The notes: a model not told the origin generated them from the letters alone. A stretch of 19,722 nucleotides of DNA from CAYRTD01 sp964426915 (GCA_964426915.1 CAYRTD010000072.1:1-19722); one strand, 5' to 3'. Shown: positions 1 through 8,474, counted from the first letter of the stretch. Program-made: numbers and translations.

Positions 1-20
1 AGCTTCAGCGACACGCGGTT

Positions 21-76
21 GCGCGCCTTGATCTCGAACATTATGATCCAGACACCCGACTTTATGGACAGACTCT
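21..76 (-). repeat. Interspersed palindromic repeat, copy A (long arm)
   Basis: The reverse complement reads, in blocks, agagtctgtccataaagtcg, ggtgtctggatcataatgtt, cgagatcaaggcgcgc. The same 55-base core recurs at 155-245 (with an insert), 8561-8613 and 19656-19722. Inside it are two related half-units, ataaagtcgggtgtc and ataatgttcgagatc, separated here by the short spacer tggatc. On the far side of gcgcgc (positions 1-20) the sequence differs from the other copies, so the conserved module ends there. It lies downstream of trxA, beyond that gene's terminator. The repeat family is seen directly; its identity is unknown to me. Confidence 0.85.
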
Positions 77-92
77 ACTTACACTCTCACCA

Positions 93-140
93 ATACCGAT
101 TAATCGGTATGACTTACCAGATAATGCAAAAACATTATCG
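93..140. repeat. Two short inverted repeats between repeat copies A and B
   Basis: Positions 93-110 are an 18-base perfect palindrome, ataccgattaatcggtat. Positions 120-126 (gataatg) and 133-139 (cattatc) form a 7-base-pair stem around a six-base loop. Both lie in the 78 bases between repeat copies A and B, which otherwise match neither arm of the repeat. The CCGAT...ATCGG core resembles the palindrome inside the copy at the end of the window. Their function is unknown. Confidence 0.7.
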
Positions 141-154
141 ACTAACTCCTATGA

Positions 155-245
155 GCACCTTGATCTCGAACATTAGCTTCGCTGAGCTCACCGCCAATTG
201 GCGGTTCGGTTCTGATCCAGACACCCGACTTTATGGACAGACTCT
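155..245 (-). repeat. Interspersed palindromic repeat, copy B, with 37-base palindromic insert
   Basis: This copy matches copy A on both sides, from cttgatctcgaacatta through tgatccagacacccgact to gacagactcta, but carries 37 extra bases at 176-212. The insert contains a 16-base perfect palindrome, accgccaattggcggt (190-205), and a gagctc site. The insertion point lies between the two half-units of the arm, the same place where the copy at 19656 carries a different palindrome. The start of this copy reads gcacctt rather than gcgcgcctt. Confidence 0.85.
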
Positions 246-265
246 AAATAATCATATAAAGATAC

Positions 266-314
266 AAAAAAAGAATGTTTCATAAACCAAAAAAATATTG
301 CCTCATGAAACATT
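266..314 (-). terminator. Probable intrinsic terminator of trxA
   Basis: Read on the minus strand, downstream of the trxA stop, a perfect 10-base-pair stem (aatgtttcat 274-283 with atgaaacatt 305-314) is followed by a run of seven T (A run at 266-272). The loop is 21 bases, longer than typical. Position, perfect stem and T run support termination of the dnaE-trxA transcript before it reaches the repeat cluster. Confidence 0.65.
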
Positions 315-345
315 ACTGTTAGCCAGTTTAATCCACAAATCTCAT

Positions 346-666
346 TTAATCAAGCAATAATTCAAGTTTCTCAACCAGTGCGGATTTTGGAACAGCGCCA
401 ACCTGCTTATCAACTACTTCCCCACCCTTGAAAAAGAGAATGGTAGGTATATTTCTTATCCCATATTTCATAGTCACTTCGGGATTGCTGTCTACATCAA
501 GCTTTCCTACAATCGCCTTATCACTGAAATCATCTCCAATTTCCTGAACAATGGGCCCTACCATACGGCATGGTCCGCACCATTCTGCCCAAAAGTCAAC
601 TATTACAGGTTTATCCGATTTAAGAACCTTTTCTTCAAAATTACTGTCAGTAAATTCAAGTGCCAT
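346..666 (-). CDS. trxA: Thioredoxin
   Basis: A 106-residue cytoplasmic thioredoxin, the usual full length of the single-domain family. The redox centre WCGPC is at residues 29-33, preceded by VDFWAEW. The cis-proline loop appears as RNIPTILFF, followed by the GGEVVDKQVGA segment typical of the C-terminal half. It should reduce protein disulfides and is itself reduced by thioredoxin reductase, which is not in this window. It starts 59 bases downstream of dnaE on the same strand. I see no clear promoter in that gap and there is a terminator after trxA, so co-transcription with dnaE is likely. The dnaE-trxA pairing is one I recall from other Bacteroidales. The identification is secure; the gene symbol follows common usage. 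Confidence 0.97.
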   Translation of the reverse strand: MALEFTDSNFEEKVLKSDKPVIVDFWAEWCGPCRMVGPIVQEIGDDFSDKAIVGKLDVDSNPEVTMKYGIRNIPTILFFKGGEVVDKQVGAVPKSALVEKLELLLD

Positions 667-725
667 AATTAAAATTTTTAAAGTGTTAAAATAAAATACA
701 TTCGTTTTTTACTATGCCTGAGATT

Positions 726-3700
726 CTAACTTAATACATATTCCACCTCATTTTCTTCAGCAAAAATAAAGAACTCATCAGTGATATCTATAAATTGATT
801 TCGTGAGAAAAAATCCAGTCTTATATTTGTCTCATTATCAACAACGATAAACTTTAAAAGTTTACCGCGATTGCTCTTTGAAGGCATTTTAACAAATCGT
901 TTTATTCCCTCAATAAGATCTCCGGAAATATTATCAAGTTCTACTTTCAGGCAAATTTCTTTTATCAGCTCATCTCTTACCTGCGACAATAAATTAATTG
1001 ACCGGATCCTTAAGGATATACCTTTCCTTCCATCCCGGGATTCCCATTCTTCCACACCGGCTTTTATCAGCAGTGAAACCCCGGGCGTAAAGAAGCCCTT
1101 AAAGTTAACAAAATCGTTTCTCCACAATCCCAGTTGATAAGTATCCGTATAATCTTCCAGGACAGCATTTCCGAAGGGCTGATTATTCTTCTGTGAGATA
1201 CCCTCCCTGAAAGATTTCACTATCCCGGGGAAAATGATCTCTTTTCCGGTAAAAGATGCCAGGTCATTGTTCACAGAATAAAGATCGGTATTGCACAGGC
1301 TCAGGATTTCGGGTTTGAATTGATCCAGGGGATGCGCGGTAAGATACATCCCGATCAGTTCCTTTTCTTTATTGATTTTGTCGAGTAACTCCCAGCCTTC
1401 GGAGGCCGATGGTTCCGGTTTGATTATGGTATCGGCATGAGTTGCGCCAAAAAGTGATTGCTGCGTACTGTTCTGATCAGATTTCAGACGGTTGCCGAAA
1501 CGAATGATACTTTCAATAAAGCTGGAATCATTTCCGGAGGGAAGAAAATACTGTGCGCGTTTAATATCAGGAAAACAATCAAAAGAACCGGATGCGGCAA
1601 GTCCTTCAAGATTTTTACGGTTTGCGCTATGCAGATCAATTCTCTCAACAAAATTATATATATCAGTAAACTGACCGTTTTTCTTTCTTTCCTCAATGAT
1701 CATTTTTACAGCCGATTCGCCTACCCCTTTTATTGCTCCGAGTCCGAAACGGATATTTCCCTCTTTATTTACAGTAAATTTGACATTACTTTCATTTACA
1801 TCGGGGCCTAAAACATCCATACCCATTCGCTTGCACTCGTCCATGAATAGCCCGATCTTTTTGATATCCGTAATATTCCGGCTTAAAACCGCAGCCATGA
1901 ATTCGGCAGGATAATGAGCCTTCAGATAAGCTGTCTGGTAGGAAACAAATGCATAACAGGTGGAATGAGACTTATTAAAGGCATACTGGGCAAAGGCCTC
2001 CCAGTCTGCCCATATCTGCAATATAGTTTTTTCATCATAATTATTCTTACGGCATCCCTCAATGAACTTTTCCTTCAGTTCATCCATCATCTTCTTGATC
2101 TTCTTCCCCATTGCCTTGCGGAGTGAATCCGCCTGTCCGCGTGTAAATCCTGCAAGCTTCCTTGAAAGCCTCATCACCTGCTCCTGATATACGGTGATTC
2201 CGTATGTCTCCCGGAGTTCTTCCTCCATTTCCGGAACCAGGTAAGAGATCTTCTCCCTTCCGTGCTTACGGTTGATAAAATTGGGGATATACTCCATAGG
2301 ACCCGGACGGTACAATGCATTCATGGCAATAAGATCCTCAAAACGGTTCGGCTTCAAGTTTCGAAGGTGCTTTTTCATTCCCGGGGATTCAAACTGGAAC
2401 AGCCCCGTAGTATCGCCCCGGCTGTATAGTTCATAGGTTTTTTCATCATCCAGGGGAATGGTCCTGAAATCCAGGTCAATTCCCTTCGATTCTTTGACAT
2501 TTTTAATGGCATCCTTTATTATGGAAAGGGTTTTAAGTCCCAGAAAATCCATTTTTAGCATGCCCACATCTTCAACATGCCTGCCATCATACTGAGTAAC
2601 CAGCAGGTCAGAATCCTTTGACGTACAGATTGGAATGTGCTCAATAAGATCGTCTTTACCGATGATAATCCCACAGGCATGAAGACCGGTATGCCTGACC
2701 GAACCTTCAAGGGTTTCGGCATACTTTAATGTCGAAGCGATAAGTTCATTGACAGATTCTTTTTCTGCCCGTAACTCAGGAACTTCCTTATAGGCAGAGG
2801 TAAGATTGGTGCCGGGTCTTTCGGGTACAAGTTTGGCCAGCCGGTCGGCCTCTGAAAGCGGAAGCTTCTGTATCCTGGCAACATCCCTTATAGCCATTTT
2901 GGCCGCCATAGTGCCGAATGTAATGATGTGTGCCACCCGGTCTTTCCCGTACTTATCCACCACCCATCTTAATACCTGGTCACGTCCGTCTTCATCAAAA
3001 TCGATATCGATATCAGGCATGGAGATCCGGTCAGGGTTCAGGAAACGCTCAAAAAGGAGATTATATTTAACGGGATCAATATCGGTGATTCCGGTGCAGT
3101 AAGCTACAACCGACCCTGCCGCAGATCCCCTTCCGGGACCCACTGAAACATCCATTTTTCTTGCCTGGTTAATAAAATCCTGGACGATAAGAAAATATCC
3201 CGGAAAACCCATCTTTCTGATTGTCTCCAGCTCAAAATTTATACGCTCCATGGTGGTTTCATCAATTTCACCATATCGTTCTTCAGCCCCTTCAAGAGTA
3301 AGATGCCGGAGATATTCATCCTCATCTGCAAAGCCCTCAGGAAGAGGATAGGCGGGTAAGAGAGGCTGTCGATTTAATTCGTAATACTCTACTTTATCAA
3401 CAATTTCCTGGGTGTTGGAAAGTACCTCGGGGATGTCGGCAAACAACTCCCTCATTTCATCCTGTGTTTTCAGCCATTCCTGTTCTGTATACCTGAGCCG
3501 GTTGGGTTCATCTATATCGGAATTGGTGCTCAGACAGATCAGCCGGTCATGGGCCGCAGCATCCTCAGGATTAACAAAATGTACATCATTTGTAGCAATA
3601 CACTTGATGTCATGTTTTTTACCTATGGAAAGCAGGATCTTGTTTACATACACCTGATCATTATATACTTTTTCATTCATCCCCTCTTTTTCGGAAGGAT

Positions 3701-4976
3701 GGCGCATAAGTTCGAGATAGAAATCAGAGCCAAAGATCTCCTTCAGTTCAAGCGCTACTCTCTCCCCTTCATGTTCACCCTGGTTCATTATCACGTTAGA
3801 AACTTCTCCTCCCAGGCATGCAGAACTGGCGATAAGACCTTCGTGATATTCGGTGAGAAGCTCCCTGTCAATCCTCGGTTTATAGTAGAATCCCTCAGTC
3901 CATCCAATAGATACAAGCTTAATCAGGTTATGATAACCGGTTTTGTTCTTGGCAAGCAAGATAAGATGATAACCTCCTCCATCAATTTTATCCTCCTTGT
4001 TATGCCGGCTCCTGCGGGCCACATAAACCTCACATCCTATAATGGGAAGAAGCTCATTACGTGTAGCCTCATTATGAAAAACCTTCACTCCGAACATATT
4101 ACCATGATCGGTTATAGCAATGGCTTTCATCCCGTCCTGCTTGGCTTTTTTCATTAATGCTGGAATACCCGCGGCCCCATCAAGGATGGAATACTGAGTA
4201 TGAACATGAAGATGGCTAAAAGGAACATCAGGTATCTCTTCTTCCGGAATATTTTCGTGAACAGGTACTTCTTCAGGTCCGGATAAATCCTCCGTTCTGT
4301 TTGATTCTATTTTAATACCTGCTGCCTGAATCCGGTCCGGATTTAACTCCAAAAATTCCCTGTATTCTTCAGGGCTCATTTTCAGATTCGACTCTCTCAG
4401 CACTCCCAGCCTGGCCAGTTCAAAAAAACAACGGGCCGTTGCCTCAACATCGGCCGAAGCATTGTGAGCTTCCTCAAAGCTTTCTCCGAAAAGTTTTTCA
4501 TGAAGCTCAAAAAGGGTAGGCCATTTAAACTTTCCTCCTCTCCCTCCTGGAATGGCACAATAATCAGTGCTTTCAATCTTGGTGCAGATATCCGGTATCT
4601 TTTGCAGTGGATTCTCTCTTTTTGCACGTAAAAACTCAGCCGCAAGGATCTTACTATCAAAGTCTATATTATGTCCTGCCACAACCCTTGTTTTCTCAAT
4701 ATCGCGGGCAAAAGCATCCAGCACTATATTTATATCCACCCCTTCGGCATTGGCCTTTTCAGTTGATATCCCGTGAACTTTCTCCGCACTGTAGGGGATG
4801 GTAAAATTATCCGGTTTTACAATAAAGTTCCTGGCTTCGACAATTTTTCCGGATTTATCATGAACCTGCCAGGCAAGCTGAACAAGCCTTGGCCAGTTTT
4901 CCAGTTCCTCAATCGCTGCATTATAGTTCAGGGGCAATCCCGTCGTTTCTGTGTCAAATATTAAATACCACTCCAC
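726..4976 (-). CDS. dnaE: DNA polymerase III alpha subunit with N-terminal DEDDh exonuclease domain
   Basis: A 1416-residue replicative polymerase, longer than the roughly 1160-1280 residues of a plain DnaE1 because about 200 residues of an epsilon-like 3'-5' exonuclease are fused in front. Exonuclease motifs: DTETTG (D8, E10), HNIDFD (D107) and H171...D176 (HNASADVEATA). The PHP domain begins near 252 with HLHVHTQYS; further potential metal ligands are in ITDHG (289-293), GCEVYV, SACLGGEV and ATNDVHF, so it looks complete. The polymerase core carries PDIDIDF (catalytic D655 and D657) and KMDFLG (D810). A helix-hairpin-helix region lies near 1076-1094, a QQSLFG clamp-binding-like motif at 1172-1177, then an OB fold. 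The start is GTG at 4976; the next in-frame Met is about residue 200, after all exonuclease motifs, so GTG is required. Two proofreading-type modules (DEDDh and PHP) sit in one chain. Confidence 0.96.
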   Translation of the reverse strand: MEWYLIFDTETTGLPLNYNAAIEELENWPRLVQLAWQVHDKSGKIVEARNFIVKPDNFTIPYSAEKVHGISTEKANAEGVDINIVLDAFARDIEKTRVVAGHNIDFDSKILAAEFLRAKRENPLQKIPDICTKIESTDYCAIPGGRGGKFKWPTLFELHEKLFGESFEEAHNASADVEATARCFFELARLGVLRESNLKMSPEEYREFLELNPDRIQAAGIKIESNRTEDLSGPEEVPVHENIPEEEIPDVPFSHLHVHTQYSILDGAAGIPALMKKAKQDGMKAIAITDHGNMFGVKVFHNEATRNELLPIIGCEVYVARRSRHNKEDKIDGGGYHLILLAKNKTGYHNLIKLVSIGWTEGFYYKPRIDRELLTEYHEGLIASSACLGGEVSNVIMNQGEHEGERVALELKEIFGSDFYLELMRHPSEKEGMNEKVYNDQVYVNKILLSIGKKHDIKCIATNDVHFVNPEDAAAHDRLICLSTNSDIDEPNRLRYTEQEWLKTQDEMRELFADIPEVLSNTQEIVDKVEYYELNRQPLLPAYPLPEGFADEDEYLRHLTLEGAEERYGEIDETTMERINFELETIRKMGFPGYFLIVQDFINQARKMDVSVGPGRGSAAGSVVAYCTGITDIDPVKYNLLFERFLNPDRISMPDIDIDFDEDGRDQVLRWVVDKYGKDRVAHIITFGTMAAKMAIRDVARIQKLPLSEADRLAKLVPERPGTNLTSAYKEVPELRAEKESVNELIASTLKYAETLEGSVRHTGLHACGIIIGKDDLIEHIPICTSKDSDLLVTQYDGRHVEDVGMLKMDFLGLKTLSIIKDAIKNVKESKGIDLDFRTIPLDDEKTYELYSRGDTTGLFQFESPGMKKHLRNLKPNRFEDLIAMNALYRPGPMEYIPNFINRKHGREKISYLVPEMEEELRETYGITVYQEQVMRLSRKLAGFTRGQADSLRKAMGKKIKKMMDELKEKFIEGCRKNNYDEKTILQIWADWEAFAQYAFNKSHSTCYAFVSYQTAYLKAHYPAEFMAAVLSRNITDIKKIGLFMDECKRMGMDVLGPDVNESNVKFTVNKEGNIRFGLGAIKGVGESAVKMIIEERKKNGQFTDIYNFVERIDLHSANRKNLEGLAASGSFDCFPDIKRAQYFLPSGNDSSFIESIIRFGNRLKSDQNSTQQSLFGATHADTIIKPEPSASEGWELLDKINKEKELIGMYLTAHPLDQFKPEILSLCNTDLYSVNNDLASFTGKEIIFPGIVKSFREGISQKNNQPFGNAVLEDYTDTYQLGLWRNDFVNFKGFFTPGVSLLIKAGVEEWESRDGRKGISLRIRSINLLSQVRDELIKEICLKVELDNISGDLIEGIKRFVKMPSKSNRGKLLKFIVVDNETNIRLDFFSRNQFIDITDEFFIFAEENEVEYVLS

Positions 4977-5225
4977 CTTAAATATTCCTATCTTTTTTAT
5001 TTTTAGACATTTCTAATCCCAGGTTCCTTTTTTTAAAATTACACTTTTTTAAATTATTAAGACAATGATGTTAATAAGTTTTGAAAACCAGAAATCAACC
5101 GGTAAAAATGAAACTGTTAAAAAAGTGTAAGTAGGAGTCTGAGCAAAATGCTTTGAGCCAAAATATTGACAATGAGCACGCTCAGGTATACTGTTCATAC
5201 GACTGGCCGGAAAATGTTATCATTC
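4977..5225. other. Gene-free spacer between rmuC and dnaE
   Basis: These 249 AT-rich bases separate two minus-strand genes. I see no convincing ORF, tRNA or terminator with a T run, and no exact minus-strand TAnnTTTG box. The only structure is weak: ctgagc near 5139 can pair with gctcag near 5184, and gagcacgctc is nearly self-complementary. The dnaE promoter should be here but cannot be placed from sequence alone. Confidence 0.5.
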
Positions 5226-6566
5226 TCAGATATTTTCTTCTTCATCCTCCTCATCACCTGCAGCCTTATCTAGAATCAGCTCGCTTGTCTGCGCAGGCAT
5301 TTCCTGGATCTTACGCAGCCTGACATTTATTTTGTTAGTCCTGGTTGTCACCAGTTTGTCCAGCTCCGTATTAGCTTCATTAATTTTCCTCTGTGCTTTT
5401 TCCAATACACCCCCAAACTTTGAGAATTCGGTTTTCACGGCACCCAGGATCTCCCAAACTTCACTGCTTCGCTTTTGGATCGCCAGGGTCCGGAAACCCA
5501 TCTGTAAACTGTTAAGCATTGCTGCCAGTGTGGTGGGTCCCGTTATTATTATCTTAAAGTCCCTCTGGAGAATGGCAATAAGATCCGGTTGACGCGCAAC
5601 TTCAGCATAAAGACCCTCCAGGGGAAGGAACATGATGCCAAAATCCGTGGTATAGGGAGGATCAATGTATTTATCCCTTATATCCCTTGCAAATTTTTTA
5701 ATTGCAACGTTCAGGGCTCGCTGTGCAATTTCAATTCCAGGAGCATCACCCTGATCATAGGCTATCTGAAGCCGCGTATAATCTTCCTGAGGAAATTTGG
5801 CATCCACCGGAAGATAAACCTCTTTTCCAACATCATCCTTTCCGGGTAATTTGATTGCATATTCAACATGGTCATTTGATCCGGATTTGGTTTTGACATT
5901 TGATGCATACTGCTCGGGAGCCAGGATCTGCTCCAGAATATTTCCCAGTTGAATTTCTCCCAGCACTCCCCGTGTTTTGACATTGGTAAGCACTTTTTTA
6001 AGATCTCCAACCCCGGTTGCCAGATTTTGCATCTCACCCAGTCCCTTCTGAACTGCCTGTAACTGCTCGCTAACGATCTTAAAGGACTGCCCCAGCCTTT
6101 CCTCAAGCGTTTTATGAAGTTTTTCATCTACCGTCTCCCTCATTTTTTCAAGCTTGATCTCTGTCGATTTCACCAGCTCATCCTGTTTCCGGCTCATCTC
6201 TTCAAACTTCTGTTTCTGGAGGTCATTAAAATTCTTCACGTTACCGGTAAAGGAATCCTGGAATTCCTTTAACGATCTGGTCAACTCGTCACGGTTTATC
6301 TTTGCCGAATTATTAAGAACTTCATTCAATTTCTGTAAACTTTCAAGAAATGACTGCTGGAATTTTGTGATGCTGTTATTCAACTCTTCACGGTTTTCTC
6401 TCAATCCTTTTGATGATTCTTCGCGACTTTCTTTAAATTCTGATTTTAACAGCGGGGAAAGGTCATCCTTATTTTCTTTTTGAAGTGCCGATAATTTAAC
6501 TAAAAGATAGATCAGAAGGAGAAATGATAAACTGCTTAATATTATCAGGGGAATATACATGAACAT
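5226..6566 (-). CDS. rmuC: RmuC-family DNA recombination limiting protein
   Basis: A 446-residue protein of typical RmuC length. Residues about 4-23 are a hydrophobic N-terminal membrane anchor. Residues about 25-200 are rich in Glu, Lys, Leu and Gln in a coiled-coil pattern. The RmuC domain (PF02646 type) follows, with GEIQLGNILEQIL near 201, LPVDAKFP, YIDPPYTTDFGIMFLP and GPTTLAAMLNSLQMGFR. The C-terminus is a strongly acidic tail (DEEDEEENI). RmuC was described in E. coli as limiting inversion at short inverted repeats; the domain is predicted to be nuclease-like. It has its own spacer on each side, so it is probably monocistronic. A second Met three codons in (6560) is an alternative start. 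Family assignment is firm; molecular activity is inferred. Confidence 0.93.
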   Translation of the reverse strand: MFMYIPLIILSSLSFLLLIYLLVKLSALQKENKDDLSPLLKSEFKESREESSKGLRENREELNNSITKFQQSFLESLQKLNEVLNNSAKINRDELTRSLKEFQDSFTGNVKNFNDLQKQKFEEMSRKQDELVKSTEIKLEKMRETVDEKLHKTLEERLGQSFKIVSEQLQAVQKGLGEMQNLATGVGDLKKVLTNVKTRGVLGEIQLGNILEQILAPEQYASNVKTKSGSNDHVEYAIKLPGKDDVGKEVYLPVDAKFPQEDYTRLQIAYDQGDAPGIEIAQRALNVAIKKFARDIRDKYIDPPYTTDFGIMFLPLEGLYAEVARQPDLIAILQRDFKIIITGPTTLAAMLNSLQMGFRTLAIQKRSSEVWEILGAVKTEFSKFGGVLEKAQRKINEANTELDKLVTTRTNKINVRLRKIQEMPAQTSELILDKAAGDEEDEEENI

Positions 6567-6754
6567 GTGATTTTAGGGTTTAGCACAAAAAAGAAACAAT
6601 ATTTCATAAGGCCAACTTAAGTGCCTGTTTTTCTGTTAGTAACAATAAGAACTCACGCCTTTCTCATTCAGGATAAAGTTAATACTTTAAGGTTAAACTT
6701 AGCAGAATAACGTATAAAATTTGAACGCGCAACCATACCCGGTTTTTTTTCATC

Positions 6755-6785
6755 TTGACATTGATAAGATCATGTGTTATCTTTA
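6755..6785 (+). promoter_or_regulatory. Candidate promoter of the DNRLRE lipoprotein gene
   Basis: TTGACA (6755-6760), a 17-base spacer, then TATCTTTA (6778-6785), one base from the Bacteroidota -7 consensus TAnnTTTG. The gene starts at 6807, giving a leader of roughly 15-20 bases. A 12-base perfect palindrome, tcaaaattttga (6792-6803), sits between the box and the start codon and could be an operator or an RNA hairpin over the initiation site. All of this is pattern matching. Confidence 0.4.
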
Positions 6786-6806
6786 TATAATTCAAAATTT
6801 TGAGTT

Positions 6807-8210
6807 ATGAAAAATTTAAAATTTATTACATCCGGGCTATTAATTGTTTTTGTATTCCTTATTAATTCCTGCGAGGAAATTATCAGGGATCAAAGCGGTA
6901 AACTTGAGTTTTCTGTTGCTATTGATCAGGATAAAAAATCTTCATTTGAGATCCTTAACGATACAGGCGATGTTTACCATTCATGGCATATTCTGATTTC
7001 GGTGCAAAATGAGAGGGGTGAATTTGTATTGGAAGATGAAATCATTCCTCTTTTGGCTTTTGGAGGTAGTTTTGTATCAGGAAAGATCGAAATGGAAACG
7101 GGAAAATATGATCTGACTAAATTCATGGTAATCGGACCTGAAGGAGAAATTGTATATGCAGCACCTATAGAAGGCTCCTCAGTCGCCTGGCTTGTTGATG
7201 ATCCTCTGCCACTTACGTTTAAAATAAGGCCCGGCGATGTAACCCGGATTAACCCCGAAGTTCTTCCCACAGGAAATTACCAGCCCGGGGATTTCGGATA
7301 TGCTGCTTTTGGATTCAGGGTGGTCCGGCCTGTGAAGGCTTATGTTGCAGCCAAAGATGAAAATCCATTACGGCACGGTCCCACACAGATGGTACCGGCG
7401 CAAATGACCATCTTTGCCCCGGACGGAAAAATAATAAAATATGTTCTTGAACCTAAGATTAATGAAATACTCCTCAAACCGGAGTATAAAAGATTTCATG
7501 TGATAGTTGAAAACCCGGATTATTTACCTATTAAAAGTGAAATGGATTTAGAGACCCTGGAGAATACCTCTCCGGATAACCCCTATTTTTTCAGCTTCCG
7601 TCAGGAACAATACAATACATTATTCCTTCAACCCGGTCCTGAGGATGGAAAGGATGCGATGATCACCGATCTGGACCCCTCAGATAATTTCGGCGATTAT
7701 GAATATTTTGAGGCTAGTTTTATTACGGAATCACCGTTAACTGTTATGAGAACCAGGAGAAGCCTGATACATTTTGACCTATCTGAGTTGCCCAAGTCAG
7801 CAAGAGTTGAGAAAGCAGACCTGGTAGTAAATTTTGAAGCTCCCTTATGGGACAATCTTTATGAGCCTGAAATTGATGAATCTGTGCTCCGGGATAATCA
7901 GCTCGTATTCCGTCAGATCATTGAACCCTGGGAAGAGAATGAGGTTACATGGGAAAACCAGCCTGCAAGCATTAAAGCCAATCAGGTTTTTGTTAAGAAA
8001 CATCCTGAAATGAGCTCCAGTCAGCGAATTTATGATGTAACTTCATTGTTTGTGCCCGTACAGGAGGTTGCTGCTCCCAATTATGGCTTTATTTTCATGC
8101 ATCCTCATGAAAATCCCACCCCGGGAGGATTTCAGTTTGCTTCCAGTGATCACCCGGTAAAAGAAATGCGCCCAAAGCTCGTTGTAAAGTATTCATATTA
8201 TAAGGATTAA
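6807..8210 (+). CDS. Lipoprotein with C-terminal DNRLRE (CBM96-like) domain
   Basis: A 467-residue predicted lipoprotein. The first 21 residues are a signal peptide with the lipobox LINSC, lipidated at Cys22, so the product is anchored in an envelope membrane, possibly surface-exposed. Residues about 27-260 look like beta-rich modules that I cannot name. Residues about 270-467 match the DNRLRE pattern: LQPGPEDGKDAMI, RSLIHFDLSELP, then WEENEVTWENQPA, YDVTSLF, YGFIFM, and the closing RPKLVVKYSY. Some members of that family (CBM96) bind polysaccharides such as alginate. A carbohydrate or matrix-binding role is therefore possible, but there are no SusC/SusD or glycoside hydrolase neighbours to support it. 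It stands alone, divergent from rmuC and followed by a long gene-free region. Confidence 0.8.
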   Translation: MKNLKFITSGLLIVFVFLINSCEEIIRDQSGKLEFSVAIDQDKKSSFEILNDTGDVYHSWHILISVQNERGEFVLEDEIIPLLAFGGSFVSGKIEMETGKYDLTKFMVIGPEGEIVYAAPIEGSSVAWLVDDPLPLTFKIRPGDVTRINPEVLPTGNYQPGDFGYAAFGFRVVRPVKAYVAAKDENPLRHGPTQMVPAQMTIFAPDGKIIKYVLEPKINEILLKPEYKRFHVIVENPDYLPIKSEMDLETLENTSPDNPYFFSFRQEQYNTLFLQPGPEDGKDAMITDLDPSDNFGDYEYFEASFITESPLTVMRTRRSLIHFDLSELPKSARVEKADLVVNFEAPLWDNLYEPEIDESVLRDNQLVFRQIIEPWEENEVTWENQPASIKANQVFVKKHPEMSSSQRIYDVTSLFVPVQEVAAPNYGFIFMHPHENPTPGGFQFASSDHPVKEMRPKLVVKYSYYKD

Positions 8211-8466
8211 GGTTAAGGGGTAGAAATAGAAAGCTACGGTTGGCACGTATCTGTATAGCGGAACCCTTGGATGATGAAGGATAAAAAAACGTATTATGAT
8301 CCTTACTAACCCCGATAATACGTACGCGTCAACTTAAAATTGCGATATGCCCTGTCAGGTTCGGATGTGGACGGGTGACCGGAAATTGCTTTTTATAATA
8401 AAAAATTCCTATAAGCCATACCCATTCAAATAATTATTTTCCTATCTTGATGATTTGTAACATTTA
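8211..8466. ncRNA. Possible folded RNA or palindromic element in a gene-free region
   Basis: No credible ORF is present here. The sequence has nested inverted repeats: gttggcacgta (8239-8249) can pair with tacgcgtcaac (8323-8333), with one G-U and one mismatch in eleven, and inside it acgtattat (8289-8297) pairs perfectly with ataatacgt (8315-8323), the two helices sharing one boundary base. A GC-richer segment follows (cctgtcagg, acgggtgaccgg), then an AT hairpin (ttttta-taa-taaaaa, about 8390-8404). It could be a small RNA, a long 3' UTR structure of the lipoprotein mRNA, or a degenerate mobile palindrome. It is not a tRNA and I recognise no named RNA family. Confidence 0.35.
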
Positions 8467-8474
8467 ACTCATTA

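Noticed and set aside
171..245. Integron attC-like site, because of a variable palindromic centre with conserved ends
   Set aside because: There is no GTTRRRY/RYYYAAC core pair, no cassette-sized genes between copies and no integrase.
1..260. CRISPR array
   Set aside because: The two repeat copies are unequal in length, single-spaced by 78 bases with internal palindromes, and have no regular spacer pattern or cas genes.
19..285. An 88-codon open frame at the left edge
   Set aside because: It runs through repeat copies A and B and their palindromes; its peptide recurs wherever the repeat arm occurs. It has no RBS or protein-like pattern.
1458..1811. Overlapping open frames on both strands within the dnaE C-terminal region
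   Set aside because: They are shadow frames; the DnaE frame carries the conserved motifs throughout.
3549..4157. A 202-codon plus-strand open frame opposite dnaE
   Set aside because: It is antisense to well-conserved DnaE sequence and shows no domain or coding pattern of its own.
5130..5200. Possible rmuC terminator from ctgagc...gctcag
   Set aside because: The stem is only six pairs with a loop of about 40 bases, and no T run follows on the minus strand.
8341..8400. tRNA-like ggttcgga segment
   Set aside because: No acceptor stem, anticodon arm or D arm can be built around it.
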